Below are positions 1 to 8,444 of a DNA stretch of 64,000 nucleotides, one piece after another. The notes beneath the pieces are model-generated. The model saw only the letters and a program-made list of their open reading frames with translations. It was not told the DNA's origin and did not search any database. The DNA comes from Gemmatimonadota bacterium (GTDB lineage: Bacteria > Gemmatimonadota > Gemmatimonadetes > Longimicrobiales > Gaopeijiaceae). Position 1 is the stretch's first letter, and every line of letters starts with the position of its first letter. The translations under genes and the position numbers were made by a program. The stretch covers positions 1-64,000 of the forward strand of contig JAGWBQ010000003.1 of assembly GCA_021295815.1 (NCBI GenBank). Reading direction: 5' to 3'.

Positions 1-64
1 CCACGTGTCCGATCGTTCCCACGTTCACATGAGGCTTCGTTCGCTCGAATGTCGCCTTCGCCAT
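1..64 (-). CDS. tuf: Elongation factor Tu, N-terminal fragment cut by the window edge
   Basis: The ATG is at 64 and the reading frame runs off the left edge after 21 codons. The visible residues include [14 protein letters not shown] and then VGTIGHV, the diagnostic EF-Tu N-terminus leading into the first GTP-binding loop. EF-Tu delivers aminoacyl-tRNA to the ribosome in the cytoplasm. An AGGAG Shine-Dalgarno sequence lies ten bases upstream (75-79 on the plus strand). Four tRNA genes sit directly upstream on the same strand in the order also found before tufB in Escherichia coli, so tuf is probably co-transcribed with them. Only the first few percent of the gene is visible. Confidence 0.93.
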   Translation of the reverse strand, partial: MAKATFERTKPHVNVGTIGHV

Positions 65-160
65 CTCGATGTCTCTCCTCTCTGCGGATGGGCCCCTTGG
101 GCCTGGTTCAGGGTGTGGTGCGCTGGCGGACGACTGGCGTGGCCGCCGCCTCCGGATCAG

Positions 161-232
<72 letters not shown>

Positions 233-294
233 GGATGCGCGCGGAGCGACGAGCTCGGGCCGGGCCTCCGATCCCCCTTGTCCCGGCCGCCGTA

Positions 295-368
295 AGCGGG
301 AGACGGGACTCGAACCCGCGACCCTCAGCTTGGAAGGCTGACGCTCTGGCCATCTGAGCTACTCCCGC
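295..368 (-). tRNA. tRNA-Gly (anticodon TCC)
   Basis: Cloverleaf on the minus strand: acceptor GCGGGAG/CTCCCGC, anticodon stem TCAGC/GCTGA around loop CTTCCAA (anticodon TCC), T-arm GCGGG-TTCGAGT-CCCGT. CCA is not encoded. Third gene of the four-tRNA cluster upstream of tuf. Confidence 0.96.
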
Positions 369-443
369 AAGGTGGTGTGTCGGTGGTCTCCGGGCGGGCC
401 GGAAGCGATAGCGCGCGTCCCCTTGCGGTGGGCCCTCCCTCAG

Positions 444-525
444 TGGTGGGGGGAGGATTCGAACCTCCGAAGGCTGAGCCAGCAGATTTACAGTCTGCCC
501 CGTTTGACCGCTTCGGTACCCCACC
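444..525 (-). tRNA. tRNA-Tyr (anticodon GTA), long variable arm
   Basis: Class II cloverleaf on the minus strand: acceptor GGTGGGG/CCCCACC, anticodon stem GCAGA/TCTGC around loop CTGTAAA (anticodon GTA), an extended variable arm as expected for bacterial tRNA-Tyr, and T-arm GGAGG-TTCGAAT-CCTCC. CCA is not encoded. Second gene of the cluster. Confidence 0.96.
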
Positions 526-611
526 CGGGAGACCCGCCGTCCGTTCGCTGAGGGCGCCCCCGTGAAAAGGGCTAGCCGGGTAAGGTAATGTATCCGGTGC
601 GGGGTGTAAAG

Positions 612-684
612 AGCTGGCGAAGGGACTCGAACCCCCAACCTGCTGATTACAAATCAGCTGCTCTACCGGTTGAGCTACGCCAGC
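612..684 (-). tRNA. tRNA-Thr (anticodon TGT)
   Basis: Cloverleaf on the minus strand: acceptor GCTGGCG/CGCCAGC, anticodon stem GCTGA/TCAGC around loop TTTGTAA (anticodon TGT), T-arm GGGGG-TTCGAGT-CCCTT. CCA is not encoded. First gene of the Thr-Tyr-Gly-Thr-tuf cluster. Confidence 0.96.
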
Positions 685-731
685 GGTGGAGGGAGCCTGG
701 GAGAGGCAATCTAACACCCGACGAGGAGGGC

Positions 732-753
732 GGTAGCGGCGAAAGCCGCCATC
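732..753 (-). terminator. Possible weak terminator hairpin after cysS
   Basis: A GCGGC/GCCGC stem closed by a four-base loop (736-749) can be extended by three more pairs across one mismatch. It lies between the end of cysS (812) and the tRNA cluster. No U-tract follows, so intrinsic termination is only a guess. Nothing else is apparent in 685-811. Confidence 0.25.
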
Positions 754-811
754 ATTGTCCGTGGTGACGATCCGGAGGCGTGCCGCCATCCCGTCGATCG
801 CGGCGGCGATC

Positions 812-2239
812 CTACCGCACCAGCTTCCAGCGCGTGCCTTCGGGTCCGTCCTCCAGCGCCACCCCGCGCTCCATGAGTTCGGCGCGGATCTCGTCGGCTC
901 TGGCGAAGTCGCGTTCCGACCGGGCTTCGGCTCTCTCCTCGATCAGAGCCTCTATCTCCTGCGCGAGATCGGGCTCCAGCTCCTGACCGACCTTGGCGGT
1001 CTCGATGAGGCCGAGGACGGAATCGATGGAGACGAGGGTTTCCAGGGCCGCGTCGCGATCGGCGGCGGAGACGGCGTCGCTCCGGTCGAGCAGCGCGTTC
1101 GCCTGGCCCACGAAGACGAAGAGCGCCGCAAGCCCTTCGGCGGAGTTGAAGTCGTCGTCCATCGCCCGCCGGAAGGAGGTGAGAGCCTCGCCCGCCAATC
1201 GCGCCAGATCACCCGATTCCGTTTCGTCGCGGACCCGGAGCTCACGAAGTCTCCCGTCGAAATCGAGGAGGCGCTGAGTGGCCCGCTTGGAAGCCTCCAG
1301 GCCGGCCCGGGTGAAATTGAGCTCGCCGCGGTAGTGAGAGGAGATGAGGATGTGCCGAATCGACGCGGGGTCGTAGCCCTCGCCGAGCAGCGCGTGCACC
1401 GAAATGAAGTTGCCGAGCGACTTCGACATCTTCCGGCCCTCCACGAAGAGATGCTTCACGTGAAGCCAGTGGCGGACGAAGGGGCCGTCGATCGCCGCTT
1501 CCGACTGCGCGATCTCGTTCTCGTGGTGGGGGAAGACGAGATCCTCTCCCCCGAGGTGGAGGTCGACGGGGGCTCCCAGCTCGGCGATGCTCATGACGGA
1601 GCACTCCAGGTGCCAGCCCGGTCTGCCGATGCCCCACGGCGACTCCCAGGCGGCGCCGGTCGAGACGGCGGCCTCGTCGGCGGACTTCCAAAGGGCGAAG
1701 TCGCGGTCCTCCTCCTTCTCGTAATCCCCGTGAGCCACCCGAGCGCCGGCGGCCATGCCCGTAGGTGAACGAAGCCTTCCGTAGGCGGGGAAGGATTTCA
1801 CCGAGAAGTAGACCGCGCCGTCATCCGCCTTGTAGGCGTGGCCTCGCTCCATGAGACGTTCGATGAAATCGATCATGCCTTCGATGTGCTCGGTCGCGCG
1901 GGGCATGGATGCCGGGGACCGCATCCCGAGGGCGCGCGCGTCGACGAAGAGGGCGTCGGCGAACCGCTGCGTGTATTCGCAGATGCTCACGCCCGCCCGA
2001 TCGGCGGCCTCGATGACCTTGTCGTCGACGTCGGTCAGATTCATCACGAACCTGACCTCGTGGCCGCGCCACGCCAGGTACCTGTGGACTAGATCGAAGA
2101 AGAGAAAGGAGCGGAAGTTGCCGATGTGGGCGAAGTCGTAGACAGTGGGTCCGCAGGCGTATACGGTCACTGGCGAGCCGGTCCTGGGCTCGAAGACGAC
2201 CGTGTCGCGCAGAGCCGTGTCGTAAAGGCGCAGGCCCAC
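812..2239 (-). CDS. cysS: Cysteinyl-tRNA synthetase
   Basis: Charges tRNA-Cys with cysteine in the cytoplasm. The 475-residue product has normal family length. Visible class I motifs are the CGPTVYDFAHIGN block at about residues 29-41 (zinc-ligand Cys29 and the HIGN form of the HIGH motif), the WHLECS and HHENE zinc-site segments at about 209-241, and KMSKS at 270-274. I chose the GTG at 2239 because a GGAG sits five bases upstream and the protein then begins GLRLYDT, as family members do. It lies 11 bases after pyrF and is probably the last gene of a pyrD-pyrF-cysS unit. Confidence 0.96.
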   Translation of the reverse strand: MGLRLYDTALRDTVVFEPRTGSPVTVYACGPTVYDFAHIGNFRSFLFFDLVHRYLAWRGHEVRFVMNLTDVDDKVIEAADRAGVSICEYTQRFADALFVDARALGMRSPASMPRATEHIEGMIDFIERLMERGHAYKADDGAVYFSVKSFPAYGRLRSPTGMAAGARVAHGDYEKEEDRDFALWKSADEAAVSTGAAWESPWGIGRPGWHLECSVMSIAELGAPVDLHLGGEDLVFPHHENEIAQSEAAIDGPFVRHWLHVKHLFVEGRKMSKSLGNFISVHALLGEGYDPASIRHILISSHYRGELNFTRAGLEASKRATQRLLDFDGRLRELRVRDETESGDLARLAGEALTSFRRAMDDDFNSAEGLAALFVFVGQANALLDRSDAVSAADRDAALETLVSIDSVLGLIETAKVGQELEPDLAQEIEALIEERAEARSERDFARADEIRAELMERGVALEDGPEGTRWKLVR

Positions 2240-2250
2240 CGGTACTCCGA

Positions 2251-2952
2251 CTATCGCGCCGAGGTGGCCTGTTCCGTCTCGGCCCTGATCCCGGCGAGGG
2301 CGTCGGCGGGGTCTTCGGCACCAATGACGGGGCGTCCGACAACGATAAAGTCCGCCCCGGCCTCGACGGCTTGCGCGGGAGTCGCCACCCGCATCTGGTC
2401 GTCGCTGTCTTCGCCTCCGCAACGGATTCCAGGGGTCACTAGGGCGAGGTCGCCTTTCGACATCGCCGAGATCCAGGAGGCTTCCAGCGGCGAGAGCACG
2501 ACACCGCTCAGTTCCCAGTCGATGGCGATCCGGCCGAGGCGTTCGACCTCCGAACGCATCGATCTCACCGAGCTGCCGCGTACGACCTCGAGGTCGGCGA
2601 GGGAGAGCGAGGTAAGCACCGTCACGCCCAGGAGGAGAACCTTGTCTTCCGCCGCTGACCTTGCGGCCGCCACCATATGCTCGCCGCCCGTGATGTGCAG
2701 GGTGGCCATCTCCGCGCCGAGGACCGAAGCGGCGGCCACGGCTCGCTCCACGGTCTGAGGGATGTCGTGAAGCTTCAGATCCAGAAAAACCCGTTTGCCG
2801 GCGTCCACCAGCTCCCGGACCACTACCGGGCCTTCGCGGGTGAAGAGCTCGAGGCCGACCTTGTACCAGTTCTGCCGGTGGCCCAGGCGCTCCACGATGG
2901 AGAGCGCCTCGCGGCGCGAAGGGCAGTCGAGCGCGACTATTACTTCGGCCAT
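2251..2952 (-). CDS. pyrF: Orotidine 5'-phosphate decarboxylase
   Basis: Converts orotidine monophosphate to UMP, the last step of de novo pyrimidine synthesis. The 233-residue protein carries the family signature FLDLKLHDIPQTV at residues 56-68, with the catalytic Asp58-Lys60-Asp63 network, an N-terminal ALD substrate-binding segment, and GVT and PGIR motifs further on. The length matches the short bacterial type. It lies between pyrD and cysS on the same strand, so two consecutive pyrimidine steps are encoded together. Confidence 0.96.
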   Translation of the reverse strand: MAEVIVALDCPSRREALSIVERLGHRQNWYKVGLELFTREGPVVVRELVDAGKRVFLDLKLHDIPQTVERAVAAASVLGAEMATLHITGGEHMVAAARSAAEDKVLLLGVTVLTSLSLADLEVVRGSSVRSMRSEVERLGRIAIDWELSGVVLSPLEASWISAMSKGDLALVTPGIRCGGEDSDDQMRVATPAQAVEAGADFIVVGRPVIGAEDPADALAGIRAETEQATSAR

Positions 2953-2995
2953 TGTCCTCTCGAGGGTGGTGAGATGCGGGACCTACTGCCCCTGT

Positions 2996-3895
2996 TCAGC
3001 CGCTTAGTTCCGTCCAGGACCGCGCCCGAGGGCTCGCTCGCCACCTCCGAAGCCCGTTCACCACTCGCGCAGGAGTCCGAGGATCGGCGAAGGCCCCGGT
3101 GCAAACCTGGACCAGTGCGGCGCCGGCACGTCCGTAGCGGACCGCATCGGCGGCACGGTGGATCCCCCCCACGGCGACTACCGGAAGCCTTCCCCTGATC
3201 GCAGCGAGAGCTCGCAAGGCATGGGGTCGGAGAGGCGGGCCCGAGAGACCGCCTGCACCGCTCCCCAGGCGGAAGGCGGCGCGACGCAGCTTACCGGAGG
3301 ACATCGGAAGGGTGTTGACGAGGGTCAGCGCGTCAGCACCCGCGTCTTCAGCGGCGACGGCGGAGCGAAGCGGATCCCCGAGGTCGGGCCCCAACTTTAC
3401 GGCGAGCGGACGGTCCGTGGCTCGACGGCAGGCGGCCACCACTGCCGCGACCGCATCGGGATCGTGTGCGATCGTGGCATGCCCGTCGGTGAGCGCGTTC
3501 GGGCACGAGAGGTTGAGCTCGTAGCCGAGAAATCCGTCGGCGTCGTGCAACGTCGCCGCGATCCGCGCGTAGTCCGCGGCGGTCCTACCGGCGACGCTCA
3601 CGAATACCTGGGGGCGCTTGAGGTTGTGCGCGATCCAGGGCAGGTGCGTCTTCCGCACCTGCGCGAGCCCCGGATTGGCGAGTCCGACCGAGTTGAGCAT
3701 CCCCCGGCCGTACTCGGTGACGCGGGGCGCGGCGTTGCCTGCGCGCGGCTCCACCGTCACAGACTTGGTGACGAAGCCGCCCAGAGCCTCGACGTCGAGG
3801 GCGCGGGCCACCTCTCGCACGAATCCGCACGAGCCCGCCGCCATGAATACGGGATTCCGGAAGTCGTGTCCGAAGAGTCTGACGCCGAGATTCAC
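2996..3895 (-). CDS. pyrD: Dihydroorotate dehydrogenase, class 1 type
   Basis: Oxidises dihydroorotate to orotate using FMN. The product is 299 residues from the GTG at 3895, chosen because AGGAG precedes it by five bases; an ATG at 3934 would add 13 residues. The active-site motif is NLSCPNA with a cysteine at about residue 131. This is the class 1 base; the membrane-bound class 2 enzyme uses serine. FMN-contact segments FVTKSVT, VKLGP, GGLSGPP and AVGGI are present. The cysteine suggests class 1B, which normally pairs with PyrK, but no pyrK is adjacent. Cytosolic. Confidence 0.92.
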   Translation of the reverse strand: MNLGVRLFGHDFRNPVFMAAGSCGFVREVARALDVEALGGFVTKSVTVEPRAGNAAPRVTEYGRGMLNSVGLANPGLAQVRKTHLPWIAHNLKRPQVFVSVAGRTAADYARIAATLHDADGFLGYELNLSCPNALTDGHATIAHDPDAVAAVVAACRRATDRPLAVKLGPDLGDPLRSAVAAEDAGADALTLVNTLPMSSGKLRRAAFRLGSGAGGLSGPPLRPHALRALAAIRGRLPVVAVGGIHRAADAVRYGRAGAALVQVCTGAFADPRTPARVVNGLRRWRASPRARSWTELSG

Positions 3896-4083
3896 CGGGT
3901 CTCCTGCGCTAACAGGCCGCCGCGAAAAGCGCACCAGCGCCGGGAGTGACGTGGCGGACGCGCACGGGGTGGCTAGGAACGAACAGCACGGCCGTTACAG
4001 GAAGAGCCACACCGAGCGCGTCCGGGGCGCCGTTCACCCGACCGAAGCCGGCGAACTTCCCGCCGCCCGCCCGAGCGCTTCCC

Positions 4084-4119
4084 GACACATGGATGCCTCT
4101 GAGACACATGGATACCTCT
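4084..4119. repeat. Two-copy tandem repeat next to the TPR lipoprotein stop codon
   Basis: Two copies of the 17-mer GACACATGGATGCCTCT (4084-4100 and 4103-4119) differ at one base and have a 19-base period. On the transcribed minus strand they begin at the stop codon of the TPR lipoprotein (4118-4120) and occupy the start of the spacer before pyrD. Function unknown. The remainder of the spacer, 3896-4083, shows no gene. Confidence 0.7.
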
Positions 4120-5461
4120 AACCGGCGCGCAAGCCGAGCATGCGCCGGTCGAGCTCCGCTTCCAGGGCTTCGAGCTCGTCCTGAGCCGGGGAGCCGGTGG
4201 CGGCGAGCAGGTAGGGATCGTCGCGCATCGTATCCAGCCGGGAGGCGAGCGACGCCGCTTCCGAGTCCGGAGTGAGAGCGAGCGCGGCGAGCAGGCTCTT
4301 GCCCGCCCACGGGCCCGCCGGGTCGAGATCGGCAAAGGCGATGAAGAGCGTTCGGGCGAGGAGGTCCGCGTCGAGCCCCTCCCGTGCCAGCTCCGCCGCG
4401 GCGAAGAGCGCAACGGGATCGCTCGCGGCTCCTTCCATCAACGAAAGAAGCCCGTCGATCTTCTCGGAAAGCTCGGCTGCGCCGGCGTGGTCGGAGGCGG
4501 GACGCAGGAAGTCTCTCAGACCGGGGAGTTCTCCGGCTTCCCGGACCTGGGTTATCCGCTCGGTGGCAATCCAGAAACGGGCTTCGCCGGCCACGTCGCT
4601 GACGATCGCGAGCTCTCCCGCCACGGAAAGGCCCACCGCCGTGTCCCCTCTCTGATACAGCAGGCGGGCGGCAGCCAGGCGAATCCGGTCCCGTTCCGCA
4701 GGGGGCCAGCCCGATCTCCGAGTCTCGACGAGCATGCGCAGCGCAGGCTCCAATGCGTCCTCCGCGGCTCCTTGCCGGAGCAGCGCTATGAAGGCCTCGC
4801 TCCGCCAGTGGGCCCCGGAGACGACGAGCATGTCTTCCGCGGCATCGAACGCCCAATCGGAGCGGCGGCGTTCGATCGCCAACGCCATCCTGATCATGGC
4901 GGCGTCGAGGGCGTATTCGGGACCGACGGCGGCGGCCGTCGTCAGGTCCCGGTCCGCCCCCTCCGTCATCCCTCGCTCAAGACGGATGCGCGCCCTTGTC
5001 AGATACCCGGTCGCAACGGCCGGACTCGGGTCGAGACGGTTCAGCGACGGTGTCAGAACTTCGAGAGCGGCGAACGAACGGCCCATCCGGGCGAGCGCCC
5101 GCGCACGGTAAACGGTGGCCTCCAAGGCCATCTCCTCATGACCGGCCGCGCGGGCGATCTCCGACGACGCCGCCAAGAACGCCTCGGCCCGGGCCGCCTT
5201 CCCGAGTTCCAAGGCGGCGCGTCCGCCGATGAACAGGGCCTCGGCGGCCCACTCGCCTCCGGGATCCTTGCGGTATCCGGCGGCGGCCTTACGCAACGCA
5301 GCTTCGTAGAGCGCCTCCGCGCTCGCGTCGAAACCGCCGCGGCGGAGAGCTTCGGCCCGGGACAGCTCGCGTTCGGCGTTGTAAATGGAGTTGTAGTAGA
5401 CACAGCCGGAAAACGGGAGGAGCAAGACGAAAGCCGTCGGAAGGAGGGTGCGCGTCCTCAC
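4118..5461 (-). CDS. TPR-like lipoprotein of unknown function
   Basis: A 447-residue protein with a lipoprotein signal ending LLLPFSGC (acylated Cys at about residue 20). The rest is almost entirely alpha-helical and rich in Ala, Leu, Glu and Arg, with helix pairs such as AEALYEAALRKAAAGYRKD that resemble tetratricopeptide repeats. It is predicted to be anchored in a membrane and to act as a protein-binding scaffold. The GTG start overlaps the stop of the upstream amidase by four bases (GTGA), so the two are translationally coupled, and a role alongside peptidoglycan remodelling is a reasonable guess. I do not recognise a named family. Confidence 0.8.
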   Translation of the reverse strand: MRTRTLLPTAFVLLLPFSGCVYYNSIYNAERELSRAEALRRGGFDASAEALYEAALRKAAAGYRKDPGGEWAAEALFIGGRAALELGKAARAEAFLAASSEIARAAGHEEMALEATVYRARALARMGRSFAALEVLTPSLNRLDPSPAVATGYLTRARIRLERGMTEGADRDLTTAAAVGPEYALDAAMIRMALAIERRRSDWAFDAAEDMLVVSGAHWRSEAFIALLRQGAAEDALEPALRMLVETRRSGWPPAERDRIRLAAARLLYQRGDTAVGLSVAGELAIVSDVAGEARFWIATERITQVREAGELPGLRDFLRPASDHAGAAELSEKIDGLLSLMEGAASDPVALFAAAELAREGLDADLLARTLFIAFADLDPAGPWAGKSLLAALALTPDSEAASLASRLDTMRDDPYLLAATGSPAQDELEALEAELDRRMLGLRAG

Positions 5462-6840
5462 CGCCCCGGTCCGCCCCTGTCGACCTCCTTCAAGCTCGGT
5501 GAGCCGGGCGGATAACGGCCGAAGAACGAGATCACCGCCCTCGCCACCGCCGCGGCAGCCTCCTCCTGGAACTCGGGCTGGACGAGGACGAGCGCCTCGT
5601 CGGCATTCGAGAGATAGCCGACCTCCACCAGCACCGACGGCATCAGGGCGTTGGTCAGCACCGCGAGGACTCCCTGGCGCACCCCGCGATCCGGACCGGG
5701 ATGGAAGCTGCCCATCTCCTCCTGCACTAGCTCGGCCAGGAGCGACGACCAGTTTTCCAGGCCGTGGGCTCGCAGGTCACGCAGAATGTGGTCGATCTCG
5801 GGCATCGCCTGCGGGTCGAACTCCTGACCGCGAATCGCGAGAGGGGCGTTCTCGATGGCGGTGAGGCGCGCCTCGTGATCGGTCCGCGATTCGGCGAGGA
5901 AGTAGGTCTCGAACCCTCGGAGGGACCGAACCGAGGGAAGCGAGTTGGCGTGCAGCGAGACGAAGATGCCCGGACGATCCCCTTTCCACCCCGTGGCCAG
6001 CTCGCCGCGTTCCCAGATGGGGACGAAGCGGTCGGTCGAGCGGGTCATCCGAACCTCGACCCGGCCGTCCTCCTCGAGGATGCGGGCCAGTTCCCGGCCG
6101 ACCGCGAGCGCGATGTCCTTCTCGCGAACGCCGCCGAGTCCGAGCGCACCCGGGTCGCCACCGCCGTGTCCGGGGTCGATGATGACGACCGGGGGACCCT
6201 CGAGCTCGGTGGGGGAAAGGCCCGGGCGGCCGCCGTCCGGGGCTCCGCCGCTTCCCGCGCCACCTGCGGACGGCACCGCCTCGACGACTGCGGCTCTTCC
6301 GGGCGATACGCCTGCGCCGGCTCGATTCTCCTGAGACCGGGGGCTCTCTGCGGCGACGCCGCCCCAGCTCTGCGGAGTCGTCGCTTCGAGGGTCAGCGTG
6401 GCGGCCTCGAAATCGTAGTAGGCGCCGAGACGTTCGACGAGTACCTCGGAAACCAGTTGCAGAGGCACCCAGGCCTCGTCGGGTGTCGAAAAGGGAGCGT
6501 CGGTGAGGTGAACGACATCGTCGTTCCATTTGAGGAAAGGCGATCCGAAGTCGAGCGCGACCAGGGTGCCGTCGGGACCCTCGAGCGTCACCCCTCCCTG
6601 GAACCCGGTCGCGCTCCATCCCAACGTCGTGAAGGTCGAGAGCGGCACCGCTGTCGGTCCGGTCCGGAACGAAATGGGCACCTGGCTTCCGGTCCCGTCG
6701 ACGAATTCGATGCGAAGCTCGACCTCCTGGGTCGCCGCTTGGGGAGGCACGGCGAAGGCGAGCGCCAGAAGCAACGCGATCAGCAGGCGACCTCTCCCAA
6801 GCCTGCCGGACCCGACGAGACCGCTCGCCGGGCGGCTCAT
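5458..6840 (-). CDS. N-acetylmuramoyl-L-alanine amidase (Amidase_3 type)
   Basis: Cleaves the bond between MurNAc and the stem peptide in peptidoglycan. The 460-residue protein has a hydrophobic export signal (residues 18-35), an N-terminal beta-rich region at about 38-155 resembling a copper-amine-oxidase-like or AMIN wall-targeting domain, a Gly/Pro/Ser linker, and a C-terminal Amidase_3 domain from about 216. Zinc ligands and catalytic residues are visible: His225 in DPGHGG, Glu240 in REKD, His297 in SLHAN and Glu406 in VEVGYLSN. Its ATG overlaps the smpB stop (ATGA) and its stop overlaps the downstream lipoprotein start. Periplasmic. Confidence 0.93.
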   Translation of the reverse strand: MSRPASGLVGSGRLGRGRLLIALLLALAFAVPPQAATQEVELRIEFVDGTGSQVPISFRTGPTAVPLSTFTTLGWSATGFQGGVTLEGPDGTLVALDFGSPFLKWNDDVVHLTDAPFSTPDEAWVPLQLVSEVLVERLGAYYDFEAATLTLEATTPQSWGGVAAESPRSQENRAGAGVSPGRAAVVEAVPSAGGAGSGGAPDGGRPGLSPTELEGPPVVIIDPGHGGGDPGALGLGGVREKDIALAVGRELARILEEDGRVEVRMTRSTDRFVPIWERGELATGWKGDRPGIFVSLHANSLPSVRSLRGFETYFLAESRTDHEARLTAIENAPLAIRGQEFDPQAMPEIDHILRDLRAHGLENWSSLLAELVQEEMGSFHPGPDRGVRQGVLAVLTNALMPSVLVEVGYLSNADEALVLVQPEFQEEAAAAVARAVISFFGRYPPGSPSLKEVDRGGPGR

Positions 6841-7295
6841 CCGGACCTCATCGCACGCCTGGCCTCGCGATCCTGCTCGCGTCGCCTGATGACCTCCCGC
6901 TTGTCGTGGAGCTTCCTTCCACGCGCCACGCCGAGCTCCAGCTTGACTCTACCGCGGACGAAATAGACCGAGAGCGGCACCAGGGTCAGGCCCTTCTCCT
7001 CCACGGCGGTCGCCAGACCCCGTATCTCGCGCTGATGGGCCAGTAGTCGACGGGACCTGACCGGATCGACGTTCTGCTCCCCCGCTTCCTTGTACGGACT
7101 GACGTGCAGGGAGTGGAGCCAGAGCTCGCCTGCGCGGACCGACGCGTACGCGTCGTTAAAGGAGAGCCTTGCGGCGCGAATCGACTTGACCTCGGGCCCG
7201 CGCAGCTCGATGCCGACCTCAAGGGTGTCGATGATCTCGAACTCGTGGCGCGCCTTGCGATTGCGGGCGACGAGCTTCCGGCCGTCCGGGCTCAT
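6837..7295 (-). CDS. smpB: SsrA-binding protein
   Basis: Binds tmRNA and brings it to stalled ribosomes for trans-translation. The product is 152 residues, normal for the family. Recognisable segments are NRKARHEFEI near the N-terminus, GIELRGPEVKSIR, the SFNDAYA and LHVSPY block, and the basic C-terminal tail KLHDKREVIRRREQDREARRA. The ATG at 7295 overlaps the stop of the L,D-transpeptidase gene by one base (TGATG), and the stop overlaps the amidase start. It is therefore embedded in an envelope gene run. Confidence 0.97.
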   Translation of the reverse strand: MSPDGRKLVARNRKARHEFEIIDTLEVGIELRGPEVKSIRAARLSFNDAYASVRAGELWLHSLHVSPYKEAGEQNVDPVRSRRLLAHQREIRGLATAVEEKGLTLVPLSVYFVRGRVKLELGVARGRKLHDKREVIRRREQDREARRAMRSG

Positions 7296-7939
7296 CAGAA
7301 GATGAGGACGGGTGTGCCGACCTCCACCAGGTGCATCAGCGAGCGAGCGGACTCGTTGGTGAGACGGATGCACCCGTGCGAAACGCGCCGCGCCTCCGGA
7401 TCCGCGTTCATGATGAGCTCCGGCCTTCCCGTCCCGTGGATGGCGATGCCGTCGCCCAGATAGATGGCGGTGTTGCCCATCACCCCCGCCATGATCCTGA
7501 CGGGCGAGTCCTTGGGTGGCACCGGCCGACCGTTTTCCACGAAGTGCCAGTCCGGCGCCTTCCAGAGCGGATCGCGTTCCATCCTCTTGATGTGGAAGAG
7601 GCCTCGCGGCGTGGAGAAATCCCAATCCCACTCCTCGGACGAGAGCTGGAAGCCGTTTCCGGTACCCGCCGGAGCGCTCCAGATGGATTTGCTCCCGTCG
7701 AAGAGGTAGACGCGGTTTTCGCGGAGGTGCACGACCACGTAGGGAGAATCCTGGTCGAGGAGAGGGCGGTCGAGCTCCACCGAGAACTCGGACCTGGAAG
7801 CGTAGTAGCTCGCCGCAGTGGGCGAAGTGGAGTCGAATTGGGCGTGGAGATCCGCCGTGCTCCCGACCGCGATCGCTAGGGCGAAACCGACATGCAGGTT
7901 CGAGAGGCGATGCCGAAGGAGGCAAGGAGCGGAGTCCAT
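7295..7939 (-). CDS. L,D-transpeptidase (YkuD domain)
   Basis: A 214-residue exported protein. An N-terminal hydrophobic stretch ending near AQ at residue 34 looks like a signal peptide. The YkuD catalytic domain follows, with the conserved IHGT (His168) and SHGCIRL (His188, nucleophilic Cys190) motifs. Members make 3-3 peptidoglycan cross-links or attach proteins to the wall in the periplasm. The substrate cannot be told from sequence. It lies between a YtxH-like gene and smpB, and the amidase two genes downstream gives the run a cell-wall theme. The ATG at 7939 is preferred because the signal peptide follows it directly. Confidence 0.93.
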   Translation of the reverse strand: MDSAPCLLRHRLSNLHVGFALAIAVGSTADLHAQFDSTSPTAASYYASRSEFSVELDRPLLDQDSPYVVVHLRENRVYLFDGSKSIWSAPAGTGNGFQLSSEEWDWDFSTPRGLFHIKRMERDPLWKAPDWHFVENGRPVPPKDSPVRIMAGVMGNTAIYLGDGIAIHGTGRPELIMNADPEARRVSHGCIRLTNESARSLMHLVEVGTPVLIF

Positions 7940-7955
7940 CTCGAGTGACCGGAGT

Positions 7956-8441
7956 CTAAGCGGGCTCGACCGCCTTCTCCCCGCCAGCCGCGGATTCGTC
8001 ACCGGCGGTTCCGTCGTTCGCCTGCCCTTCGGCCACTCGCTCGGCCTGGCGCGCGGCTTCCACACCCGCCTTGTAGGCTTCCTTGGACGCGGAAAGCCGT
8101 TCCTCCAGGTCCCGGCGAGCATCGGTGGCGGCCCTGCGACCGGCGTCGACCGCGTCCTTGACCGACCCCAATCTTTCGCGGGCGCCTTCTCGGGCCGCTT
8201 CGATCCCTTCGCCCAGGTGGCGTTGCGCGTCCCGGACGGTGGTTCCCGCCGCAACTCGCAGTTTCTTGGCGCCTTCACGTATGCTCTTCTGGGTTTCCAC
8301 CCCGGACTGAGGAGCGAGCAGGAGGGCGACGCCGGCACCGATCACGGCCCCGACCAGAAAGGCTGCCAGATGGGATCCGGCATCCTCGCGCTCCACCAGA
8401 ACCACTTGCTTTCGTTCGTTGCCCGACATGTCTTCATCCAT
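7956..8441 (-). CDS. YtxH-like membrane-anchored helical protein
   Basis: A 161-residue protein with one N-terminal membrane segment (about 24-42) containing GAGVALLLAPQSG, the hallmark of the YtxH family. A long, charged Ala/Glu/Arg-rich helix, probably coiled coil, follows to a low-complexity C-terminus. Members are often general-stress or envelope proteins of uncertain function. An alternative ATG at 8429 would remove four residues. It lies three bases after the rnd stop and is therefore probably co-transcribed with rnd. Confidence 0.85.
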   Translation of the reverse strand: MDEDMSGNERKQVVLVEREDAGSHLAAFLVGAVIGAGVALLLAPQSGVETQKSIREGAKKLRVAAGTTVRDAQRHLGEGIEAAREGARERLGSVKDAVDAGRRAATDARRDLEERLSASKEAYKAGVEAARQAERVAEGQANDGTAGDESAAGGEKAVEPA

Positions 8442-8444
8442 GGA

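Noticed and set aside
4084-4119. A CRISPR array
   Set aside because: Only two copies with a two-base gap, no spacers, and no cas genes anywhere in the window.
3909-4856. A 315-codon minus-strand frame ending inside pyrD
   Set aside because: It is an Arg/Pro-rich alternative frame of the TPR lipoprotein and its spacer with no protein-like features.
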